Shown one piece after another: positions 44,248 through 51,173 of a stretch of 64,000 nt of DNA. The position numbers were made by a program, and so were the translations under genes. Within the stretch, counting starts at the first letter, position 1; each line of letters opens with the position of its first letter. The stretch spans positions 368,770-432,769 of the forward strand of contig NZ_KB905693.1 in NCBI RefSeq assembly GCF_000380985.1. The letters are read 5' to 3'. Origin of the DNA: Proteiniphilum acetatigenes DSM 18083. GTDB taxonomy: Bacteria > Bacteroidota > Bacteroidia > Bacteroidales > Dysgonomonadaceae. Below the pieces are notes generated by a model. The model had not been told where the DNA came from and made no database searches. It saw only the letters and a list, made by a program, of their open reading frames with translations.

Positions 44248-45258
44248 ATGATACGAAATATATTCAATTTCATTAGGCGTTTTGAGTCGCAAGCTCCTCG
44301 ATTTTCAATTCTGCGTTTGGCAAAACAAATCAATTTTACTTTGTCTTCTTCCTTCGCACCTCACCAAAATACAAACAAGTTTGTATCGTTGGTTTCGGTT
44401 TGGCGTCAGTTGTTCTGCCCTTACTTAACGAAAACGTTGATTTTTATACTGATCCTTTGTTGTGGTGCGGAGATGGCAATAGGGCAGGAGATAGTTGGTG
44501 ATACTCTCCCACAGACAGCCAATACAGCAGCAGTAACCCCATCTGCAGCGGTATCGGACGATGCACAGGAGGCTGCCGCCCAAGCGTACCGTGGCCAGGA
44601 CTATAAGGAAAGTATAACGCTTTATGAAGAACTTATTGCACAGGGGATGGCTGAAGACAGGGTGTCAGCACAACTCTATTATAACCTTGGGAACGCTTAT
44701 TTCCGCGATAATCAACTGGGAAAAGCGATCCTCTGTTACGAGAGGGCATTGCTTCTTGATCCGGGTGATGGTGATATCCGGCATAACCTCCGGTTTGCGC
44801 AGAACCGCACCGTAGATCGTATCGACACGGCTGCCGATCTCTTTCTTGCAAACTGGTTCAGAGGTGTCAGGAATGTGTTTAGTTCCAATCAATGGGCTGT
44901 CACAGGTATTATATTTTTTATCCTGTTTCTGGTTTGTGTAGCCGTTTATCTTTTTATTCGCCTGCTTTGGGCAAGGAAAACCGCCTTTTATGCCGGTATC
45001 GTGCTGTTCCTATTGATGATTACAGCAAATATTTTTGCTTTCAGTCAGAAGAGCGAGCGTACCCGTAGGGATTCCGCTATTGTGATGGTAGGGGCGGCCA
45101 CAGTCAATACTTCGCCTGATACCAGTAGTAATCAACTTTTTGAATTGCATGAAGGAACGAAGGTGAAGATCAGAAACAGGGATGGCAACTGGTTTGAAAT
45201 TCAGATTCCCGATGGCAGCGTAGGTTGGATACAGCAACAGGATGTGGAAGTTATTTAA
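44248..45258 (+). CDS. batE: BatE: TPR and SH3-like membrane protein
   Basis: 336 residues from the ATG at 44248. The frame stays open back to 44188, but those residues (MERWLGNIPNLKSNIPN) translate an intergenic repeat. Even the chosen start may be too early: residues about 30-55 overlap a palindromic repeat at 44330-44405, and the signal-like helix (TKTLIFILILCCGAEMAIGQ) follows a TTG at 44410 that could be the true start. The conserved part has two TPR units (AAQAYRGQDYKESITLYEEL; YYNLGNAYFRDNQLGKAILC), two membrane helices (AVTGIIFFILFLVCVAVYLF; AGIVLFLLMITANIFAF) and a C-terminal SH3-like domain (GTKVKIRNRDGNWFEIQIPD). Last gene of the Bat operon. Confidence 0.85.
   Translation: MIRNIFNFIRRFESQAPRFSILRLAKQINFTLSSSFAPHQNTNKFVSLVSVWRQLFCPYLTKTLIFILILCCGAEMAIGQEIVGDTLPQTANTAAVTPSAAVSDDAQEAAAQAYRGQDYKESITLYEELIAQGMAEDRVSAQLYYNLGNAYFRDNQLGKAILCYERALLLDPGDGDIRHNLRFAQNRTVDRIDTAADLFLANWFRGVRNVFSSNQWAVTGIIFFILFLVCVAVYLFIRLLWARKTAFYAGIVLFLLMITANIFAFSQKSERTRRDSAIVMVGAATVNTSPDTSSNQLFELHEGTKVKIRNRDGNWFEIQIPDGSVGWIQQQDVEVI
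44330..44405 (+). repeat. Degenerate copy C of the palindromic element, inside the 5' end of batE
   Basis: ttcgcacctcacc, then acaaacaagtttgta (palindrome), then ggtttcggttt follow the block order of copies A and B (gcctc, CAAAC-AA-GTTTG, tcggcttt). The -7 element is not preserved. Confidence 0.4.
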
Positions 45259-45362
45259 AGGTGGAAAGGTGGAAAGGTGGAAAGGTGCCTGAGTGCCTTA
45301 GTGGATTTTTTAATGTGCCAATCCAACTTCTTACTTCTAAATTCTAATTTCTTAGTTCTAAA
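45256..45362. repeat. Tandem GGTGGAAA array and pyrimidine tract before the PAP2 gene
   Basis: Four head-to-tail aaaggtgga units (45257-45287) start right at the batE stop codon. A cttcttacttctaaattc tract (45325-45360) lies immediately before the PAP2 start. Confidence 0.7.
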
Positions 45363-45366
45363 TAAT

Positions 45367-46065
45367 ATGAAAGAATTTGTGGAGGGTTTACTCCCTTTGG
45401 AGCGCGATCTCTTTTTTACCATGAATGGCAGCGACTCGCTGTTTTTGGATAGTGTGATGTGGACAATCAGCGGTCGGTTTATCTGGATCCCGGTGTTCCT
45501 TTTTATCCTTTTTCTCTTTTTTTACCGTGTGCGCCGGAAGGAGGCAATTCTTGTCACCCTTTTTTTTATTCTTCTGTTTGTGGCAACAGATCAGATATCA
45601 TCCTCGTTTTTTAAACCCTTTTTTGAGCGTTTTCGTCCTACCCATCATCCCGATTTCAGGGATATGGTAGATATTATGAATGGCTATAGAGGCGGTAGAT
45701 ACGGCTTTATTTCAGGACATGCTACCAACAGTTTCGGGCTGGCCGTGTTTCTCTCATTGGTATTCCGGAACCGCTTAGTGACGCTCAGTACATTGCTATG
45801 GGCCATGATCAACAGTTATACCCGGATCTACCTGGGAGTGCATTTTATTTCGGATATCCTGGCTGGAATGATTGTGGGTACACTTGTGGCATTTCTCTTA
45901 TATGGTATTTATGCAGCGTTGAGAAAAGCCATTGTTCATCCTCCGTCATCCCGAAGACAGAGCGCTTATGGTAAGAAAGAGGGAACGATACTGGCCGCTT
46001 TTATCATTTTATATCTGGTCATAATTACTATTTTTAGCCCTTTTTTAGCAACTTTACCCCATTGA
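45367..46065 (+). CDS. PAP2-family phosphatase (undecaprenyl-diphosphatase / lipid phosphatase)
   Basis: 232 residues from the ATG at 45367 (MKEFVEGLLPLERDLFF). The longer frame begins in the repeat tract and is rejected. Six helices. The phosphatase signature is complete: KPFFERFRP, SGHATNSFG and SYTRIYLGVHFISDILAG, which provide the catalytic His residues and Asp. It probably recycles undecaprenyl diphosphate or dephosphorylates another lipid at the outer face of the membrane. It lies after the Bat operon on the same strand. Confidence 0.9.
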   Translation: MKEFVEGLLPLERDLFFTMNGSDSLFLDSVMWTISGRFIWIPVFLFILFLFFYRVRRKEAILVTLFFILLFVATDQISSSFFKPFFERFRPTHHPDFRDMVDIMNGYRGGRYGFISGHATNSFGLAVFLSLVFRNRLVTLSTLLWAMINSYTRIYLGVHFISDILAGMIVGTLVAFLLYGIYAALRKAIVHPPSSRRQSAYGKKEGTILAAFIILYLVIITIFSPFLATLPH

Positions 46066-46119
46066 AGATGTTATAAGAATAGAGACTAAACATTTTCGTA
46101 AAGATTTTGATACAAAAAA

Positions 46120-46150
46120 TTTGGTTTCTCTGTTTTTTTGTGTATGTTTA
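46120..46150 (+). promoter_or_regulatory. Possible promoter of the small HTH gene
   Basis: TTTG (46120-46123), 19 bases, TATGTTTA (46143-46150), 51 bases before the ATG at 46202. Spacing is right; the final base of the -7 box is off. Confidence 0.45.
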
Positions 46151-46201
46151 TGGCATAAATAGATTACCAAAATGTATTATTAATATAAAAAATAAAAAGC
46201 C

Positions 46202-46489
46202 ATGGCAAGAACAATCACTTTTAACGAGTTAAGAGAGCTGAAAGACAAACTCCCTGACGGTAGTATCCACCGGATAGCCGAGGAATTGGATATGAAACCC
46301 GAAACCGTGAGGAATTATTTTGGTGGATACAATTACAAGGAAGGCAGAAGTGTGGGAATACATATTGAACCAGGCCCCAATGGCGGCATTGTGGTGCTTG
46401 ATGATACTACGATCTTCGATAAGGCACTGAGTATTCTCGGCCTTAAGGATTATCCTGAGCCCAATCCGGTGCAAAACGAAGTGGAGTAA
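46202..46489 (+). CDS. Small conserved helix-turn-helix protein
   Basis: 95 residues, no signal peptide. A helix-turn-helix is visible at about residues 20-40 (GSIHRIAEELDMKPETVRNY), followed by a Gly/Asn-rich strand region (FGGYNYKEGRSVGIHIEPGP) and an acidic C-terminus. It appears to be a DNA-binding protein of a type conserved in Bacteroidales, but its targets are unknown. Good upstream promoter and spacing support it as a real gene. Confidence 0.75.
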   Translation: MARTITFNELRELKDKLPDGSIHRIAEELDMKPETVRNYFGGYNYKEGRSVGIHIEPGPNGGIVVLDDTTIFDKALSILGLKDYPEPNPVQNEVE

Positions 46490-46547
46490 TAACAAACACT
46501 GGCATTGGAGAAAACTGTTCCTTCAATGCCCCAAAAATGATAATAGT

Positions 46548-47693
46548 ATGGGAAAGGATAAAAAAAACAGCAGTTCATACGACGAAAAGCTGGTTACCGT
46601 TGCCATCCATACGTATGAGAAAGCGCATATATTAAAATCGATCCTTGAATCAGAGGGAATTCCGGCGGTCATACACGGTATAAAGTTGATTGATCCGGTA
46701 GTACCTGGAAATGTCCGTGTACGGATCAATGAGAGTGATCTTCCCAGAGCCCTACAAATCATTGAAGAGGTGGATTTTACCTCAAATATGGAGGAGAAAG
46801 ATCAGAATAAAACAAAGAAAGAGATTCTCATTCCGGTCGATTTTTCCGATTATTCCCTGGTTGCATGTGAATTCGGATTTCGTTTGGCACGTGATCTGGA
46901 TTGTAAAGTAAAATTACTCCATGCTTTCTTTACTCCTTTTTATCCTGCATCTGTTCCTTTTGGAGATACTTTTACCTTGCAGACGACAGATAAAGATCTG
47001 TTTCAGGATGTGAGAAACAGGACGGAAAGAGAGATGCAGAGTCTGGTAGAGAAGGTTGAGAACAGAATTGCTTCCGGATCAATACCGGAGGTGTCTTACA
47101 AGACCGCTCTGGTGGAAGGTTTGCCTGAAGAGGAGATTATCACCTATTCTAAAAAGATGCGTCCGACTGCTATCGTAATGGGTACAAGAGGAAAAAATGC
47201 CAAGGAATTGGATCTTATTGGAAGTGTAACCGCTGAAGTGATGGAAGGATGTAAGACGCCTGTTTTCGCTATTCCGGAAGGAGCTAAGATAAGGAGTCTT
47301 TCGGAAATGAAGACTATTGTTTTTCTTACCAACTTCCAGGAGCGTGAGTTTAAGGCGTTCGATATCATGATGAAGTTCCTGAGGCCTTATCCGGTAAAAG
47401 TCTATCTGGCGCATATTGCCAAGAAGGAAGACGTGTGGAACGAAATCAAGCTGTCAGGCGTACAGAAACGTTTTTCTGACCTCTATCCGCACCTGCAGAT
47501 CGAGTATAGATTGATCGACCAGAACGAGGGATTGGAAGTGGCACTTGATAAATTTGCAGATGCACACAATGTTGATATGATATCCTTGTCGAGTTCGCGG
47601 CGTAATATTTTTGCAAGGATATTCAATCCCGGAATCGCAAGGCGGATGATATTCCATTCCGATACACCATTATTGGTGATAAAGGGGATGTAG
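46548..47693 (+). CDS. Universal stress protein with N-terminal DUF2007 domain
   Basis: 381 residues. Residues about 13-75 are a DUF2007-type signal-transducer domain (KAHILKSILESEGIPAVIHG; NVRVRINESDLPRALQII). Then come two Usp domains. The first starts EILIPVDFSDYSLVACEFGF and ends with the nucleotide motif MGTRGKNAKELDLIGSVTAE, PVFAIPEG. The second starts KTIVFLTNFQEREFKAFDIM and is degenerate at its nucleotide site (SLSSSRRNIFARIF). The last nine codons coincide with a 26-bp direct repeat (47667-47692) also present at 49683-49708. Confidence 0.88.
   Translation: MGKDKKNSSSYDEKLVTVAIHTYEKAHILKSILESEGIPAVIHGIKLIDPVVPGNVRVRINESDLPRALQIIEEVDFTSNMEEKDQNKTKKEILIPVDFSDYSLVACEFGFRLARDLDCKVKLLHAFFTPFYPASVPFGDTFTLQTTDKDLFQDVRNRTEREMQSLVEKVENRIASGSIPEVSYKTALVEGLPEEEIITYSKKMRPTAIVMGTRGKNAKELDLIGSVTAEVMEGCKTPVFAIPEGAKIRSLSEMKTIVFLTNFQEREFKAFDIMMKFLRPYPVKVYLAHIAKKEDVWNEIKLSGVQKRFSDLYPHLQIEYRLIDQNEGLEVALDKFADAHNVDMISLSSSRRNIFARIFNPGIARRMIFHSDTPLLVIKGM
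47667..47692. repeat. 26-bp direct repeat, left copy (end of the usp gene)
   Basis: Identical over all 26 positions to 49683-49708. It begins ccattattggtgataa and encodes PLLVIKGM plus the first two bases of the stop codon. The two copies are 2016 bases apart and enclose the M64 peptidase module. Confidence 0.85.
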
Positions 47694-47719
47694 GCCCCTT
47701 TGCTAAATAGATAAAAATT

Positions 47720-47772
47720 AGGACCGGAGAACGGATAAAGCAAGACTCTTTTCCATTTTTCGGTTCTTTTTT
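47720..47772. terminator. Bidirectional terminator between usp and the M64 gene
   Basis: AGGACCG (47720-47726) pairs with CGGTTCT (47761-47767) with one G-U pair and a long loop. It is followed by a T run on the plus strand (end of usp) and by taattttta on the minus strand (end of the M64 gene). Confidence 0.5.
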
Positions 47773-47813
47773 ATATTTCCCTATCATTCCCCGGTTTTTA
47801 TGAATATGATTTA

Positions 47814-49169
47814 TCATCGTTTCAAAATAGGTGGGGCAAGGGGTGCTTTGGATGTTAAGCTCCGAGCCCGGGGCGATGATACTGATACAGGTTCGTATTT
47901 ATCATAAGCATAGAAAGTATCATAATCGAATCCTACTCCATTAATTGACATTATGCGCCTGACAATGGCTTCACGTGAGGGAGCATTAAAATAAGGCGAG
48001 TTGTCGTTCATGCAACTGTTCTCTTCCGGCCGCCACACGCCCTTCCCGTATAAAGCACCTCCTTCGTAGAGTCCGACCATATCATAACCGGTTTTCCCGA
48101 AATAGTGTTTCCAGTGTACCTCATCGCGGTTGTCGGTTGTGGACAGGTTTGCCCCGAAATTCCAGGCGTCACCCTGCCTGAATTGGTCGAGTGTCTGGAT
48201 TTCATTAACAGGAAAACTCTGGTTCGTATAATAAATATATTCGTCCATCAACCGCCCGAAACCATGCCCGGAACCCTCGTGATATACTATTTCTTCATAA
48301 GTATCTCCCATCGGGCATAACGCGATGGATCTGCCATCCAGATACATTATTGTTGTTCCCGCATATACTTCCAGATTGATGATTACAACAATTGTAGTTT
48401 TCGTTAGTTCGCTTTCCGTCATGCCCGCTACTTTGAGGGCATATTCAAACACAGTGTCTTCATCGCAATCTATCCCCGTACTTGTCCCTCCTTCCAGAAT
48501 GCTGCTGAATACAGTGTTTTTGGTTTGCCTTTTCGGACCCTGTGGACCGGAGAAATCGCGTTGTACGGTGGCTCCCCTCTCTTCGGAATAAGCAACCACT
48601 TTATACACGCTGAAATATTCCCTATAGGAAGGGAATGGTTCCACGCTAAAAAAAGCTTCTATCGCTCTTTCCGCCGCTTCATCAAAAGCTCCTCCCGGGT
48701 AATAATCATCTTTAATAAAACCATCACCTACAATTACGAGGTTTACCGCCCTGCTTGCTTTTGTGGCGGAAAAAGTCTGGTGAGAAATCACATCCCCGTC
48801 GGAATAGAGGAGTGACCCTTGTGAAATAGTGATAGCTCCTGATAAAGAACCGGCCGATACCGAGATAATTGTACTGCGATCTTGGTCGGAATAATTTTCA
48901 CTTACTTCAATAGTGACAGAGCCTTTCCCGTTGCCTTCCAATTTGTCTGTCGTCACCCATGAGTCTGTGACTGTAATATTCCAACTGACATTTGAAGAAA
49001 TTGTGAAGGTAAATTTTCCTCCTTCTCCCTGAAAATGAAACTCATTGGCAGATAAAGACAGAAAACTATCCTCACCTTTGTCGCAAGAAAAAAAGATAAG
49101 GCTGAATGCCAGAAGCATAGCAATTTTCCATCCCTTTAAAGGGAGTAATCGTAACTCAATCGTCGACAT
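47814..49169 (-). CDS. M64-family (IgA peptidase-like) lipoprotein metallopeptidase with BACON domain
   Basis: 451 residues. The signal peptide ends in a lipobox (LLAFSLIFFSC), so it is probably a surface or periplasmic lipoprotein. Residues about 35-120 form a BACON-like domain (GGKFTFTISSNVSWNITVTD; ITISQGS). The peptidase part starts at about 130 (VNLVIVGDGFIKDDYYPGGA) and has the zinc cluster YHEGSGHGFGRLMDEY near residue 300, as in M64 proteins of Bacteroidales. The tail (SSPRARSLTSKAPLAPPIL) has no recognised domain. It lies within a direct-repeat-bounded insertion and is oriented opposite to usp. Confidence 0.85.
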   Translation of the reverse strand: MSTIELRLLPLKGWKIAMLLAFSLIFFSCDKGEDSFLSLSANEFHFQGEGGKFTFTISSNVSWNITVTDSWVTTDKLEGNGKGSVTIEVSENYSDQDRSTIISVSAGSLSGAITISQGSLLYSDGDVISHQTFSATKASRAVNLVIVGDGFIKDDYYPGGAFDEAAERAIEAFFSVEPFPSYREYFSVYKVVAYSEERGATVQRDFSGPQGPKRQTKNTVFSSILEGGTSTGIDCDEDTVFEYALKVAGMTESELTKTTIVVIINLEVYAGTTIMYLDGRSIALCPMGDTYEEIVYHEGSGHGFGRLMDEYIYYTNQSFPVNEIQTLDQFRQGDAWNFGANLSTTDNRDEVHWKHYFGKTGYDMVGLYEGGALYGKGVWRPEENSCMNDNSPYFNAPSREAIVRRIMSINGVGFDYDTFYAYDKYEPVSVSSPRARSLTSKAPLAPPILKR

Positions 49170-49181
49170 AAATTATTGATA

Positions 49182-49630
49182 TTATGTTATACCTTTCAAA
49201 GAAAAATAAAATAACCAGATATCGGAAATAAAATCTACGGATGGCTTATTTTTCCCGACAGAAACATAATATATTCCGGGTTTGAATCCAAAATTTATCA
49301 TAAAAGGATTTATATCGGGATAAGTGTTAGAATTGAAATTGGTGTTGTACAAGTATCTATCATTGACAGAATCTCTTTCATCGGTGAATTACATACATTC
49401 ATCGATGAAACTTTAGTACTAACTTCGATAAAACTCAACGTATCTTCCGTTTCCAGGAGTTGTGACATATGTAAATAGGTATGGTCTATATCTACCGGTT
49501 CACTCAGGAACTGTACATTATCTGCCTGATAAGTTTGCCCTTCTAAATTTATTGAGGTAATTCCATATTCATCATACGAGCTATAGCCCATAATTTTAAA
49601 TATACCAGGATTCATTGTATTCATGGGCAT
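49182..49630 (-). pseudogene. Broken gene upstream of the M64 peptidase
   Basis: Minus-strand frame 49630-49310 reads MPMNTMNPGIFKIMGYSSYD ... DTLSFIEVSTKVSSMNVC and then loses sense. At about 49396-49385 the sensible sequence moves to another frame: FTDERDSVNDRYLYNTNFNS, then INPFMINFGFKPGIYYVSVG, ending at a stop at 49182. That is 12 bases before the M64 ATG. A third frame upstream (PPLAIVAYAHEYNESWYI) runs after a run of seven C (about 49647-49653), suggesting the 5' part is also damaged. The family is not recognised. It was probably the first gene of a two-gene unit with the peptidase. Confidence 0.5.
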
Positions 49631-49682
49631 AAGCGACTATCGCAAGGGGGGGAGTTGTCGTACAAGAAGAATAGCTGAGCAT

Positions 49683-49708
49683 CCATTATTGGTGATAAAG
49701 GGGATGTA
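49683..49708. repeat. 26-bp direct repeat, right copy
   Basis: Exact copy of 47667-47692, but not preceded by the rest of usp. It is immediately followed by a strong hairpin that would suit the original end of usp. Confidence 0.85.
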
Positions 49709-49710
49709 AA

Positions 49711-49748
49711 CCAAAGAGGGTTCTTCGTGCGCGAAGAACCCTCTTTGG
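49711..49748. terminator. Perfect 17-bp hairpin terminator
   Basis: ccaaagagggttcttcg (49711-49727) pairs perfectly with 49732-49748 around the loop tgcg. It lies two bases after the right 26-bp repeat and 23 bases past the ompH stop on the minus strand. Today it can end the ompH transcript. In the ancestral arrangement it probably ended usp as well. Confidence 0.75.
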
Positions 49749-49771
49749 AATTTATCTTATATCCTTTTATA

Positions 49772-50278
49772 TCAGAGACCCAGTTTTGTTTTTACCTGTG
49801 GTGTAATATCTACGGCCGAAGGGGTAAAATAAACGATGGGTGATTGCATAGAGGAGATGTCATAGACAAACGCATAGTTGTTTTCATCTCCTACAGCTTT
49901 AATAGCATCAAAAATCTTTCTATTTATAGGTTCAAGCAGTTTCTGTTGCAATTGACTCAACTCCTGCTGCCCATTCTGCATATAAGTCTGGTATCTCTCC
50001 TCCAACTGGATTATTTGTTTTTGCTGGTCTTGTTTTCCTGCATCAGATACAGCCGGGCTCTTCTCAAACTCTTCCAGTTTCTTTGAGTATTCATCTTGCA
50101 ACGCCTGGATATTTTTTCTAATCTCATCCTGCTTGGTAGAAAGTTGAGTCTCAATGCCGGAGAGTTCGGGCATGGCTGCAAAAATCTCCTGCACATTTAC
50201 TGTGGCGATTTTCACTTCTTGGGCCATGGCTGCCAATGGAGCCAAAGCAATACACAAAATCAATAATTTCTTTAACAT
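49772..50278 (-). CDS. OmpH/Skp-family periplasmic chaperone
   Basis: 168 residues. Signal peptide MLKKLLILCIALAPLAAMAQ. The OmpH fold follows: KIATVNVQEIFAAMPELSGI, a long helical arm (about 40-110, KLEEFEKSPAVSDAGKQDQQ), then FDAIKAVGDENNYAFVYDIS and PQVKTKLGL. Skp-type trimers carry unfolded outer-membrane proteins to BamA, whose gene lies upstream in the same cluster. It follows a paralogue with a 67-base gap. Confidence 0.93.
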   Translation of the reverse strand: MLKKLLILCIALAPLAAMAQEVKIATVNVQEIFAAMPELSGIETQLSTKQDEIRKNIQALQDEYSKKLEEFEKSPAVSDAGKQDQQKQIIQLEERYQTYMQNGQQELSQLQQKLLEPINRKIFDAIKAVGDENNYAFVYDISSMQSPIVYFTPSAVDITPQVKTKLGL

Positions 50279-50345
50279 GATTACTATTTCTATTTTTTAG
50301 TTGGTAATTCGATAAAAAATCGGCTACAAAGTTAATCTATTTATT

Positions 50346-50861
50346 TTAATAACCTAATCTTGAGAGCACCTGATCACTGATATCAATGCTGGGAGAAGCA
50401 AAAATGATCGAAGTAGCGGAAGCCCTGTCTACCACGATAGTATAGCCCGATTCGGTGGAAACCGCTTTAACAGCTTCATAGATATCATCCTGTATGGGCT
50501 TGATAAGTTCTTCCTGCTTTTTGAATAACTCACCCTGAGGCCCGAAATATTTATTTCTGAGTTCCTGGATAGCATTCTCTTTTGCCACAATTTCGTTTTC
50601 CCGTTTGGTTTTTTCATTTCCTGCCAGGAACGCTAAATCAGCCTGATACTTTTTATACATTGCATCAACAGTTTCTACCTCTTTGTCTACTTCACTCTGC
50701 CACTGATTTGAGAATGACTCGAGTTGTTTATTGGCGCTTTCATAGGCGGGAATCCTTTTCAGTATGTACTCCATATCTATCAGGGCATACCTCTGCTGAG
50801 CATAGGTGCTCCCAACTGCTAACGCCATGAATATCCCTATTAAAAAAAGTATTTTCTTCAT
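50346..50861 (-). CDS. OmpH/Skp-family periplasmic chaperone (paralogue)
   Basis: 171 residues. Signal peptide MKKILFLIGIFMALAVGSTY, then AQQRYALIDMEYILKRIPAY. A helical arm follows (KYQADLAFLAGNEKTKRENE) and the closing strand region is YTIVVDRASATSIIFASPS, ISDQVLSRLGY. Two tandem OmpH genes after bamA are usual in Bacteroidales. The 312 bases to bamA (50862-51173) hold only AT-rich sequence and a short gaatcacaa direct repeat (50996-51020); no gene is supportable there. Confidence 0.93.
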   Translation of the reverse strand: MKKILFLIGIFMALAVGSTYAQQRYALIDMEYILKRIPAYESANKQLESFSNQWQSEVDKEVETVDAMYKKYQADLAFLAGNEKTKRENEIVAKENAIQELRNKYFGPQGELFKKQEELIKPIQDDIYEAVKAVSTESGYTIVVDRASATSIIFASPSIDISDQVLSRLGY

Positions 50862-51173
50862 ATAATTTTATTTTTTGCTATATACGTTATACAAATCGGT
50901 TGTTATTTGCTTCACGTTATTCGTTTGCTTCGCTCTCATTGTTCAGCTACGCTGTTGTTTCCCGCTTTGCAGGATTTTATTATCAAATAATTATTGAATC
51001 ACAACTGAATCACAATTGAATATGAACAACTACCGAATATAAAGACGCTCTGATAGGTGAAACGTTTACAGGTATCTTGATAAATTATGTTAAACCCTGT
51101 CGTGTCAGTTTGAATTTCTCCCGGAACGACAAGCTTCTCAGTAATTTTACTCCTCAGTTTTTCAGATAGTTGA

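Noticed and set aside
47667..49708. The direct-repeat-bounded M64 module as an insertion sequence
   Set aside because: No transposase frame and no terminal inverted repeats were seen, and a 26-bp duplication is longer than usual for IS target sites.
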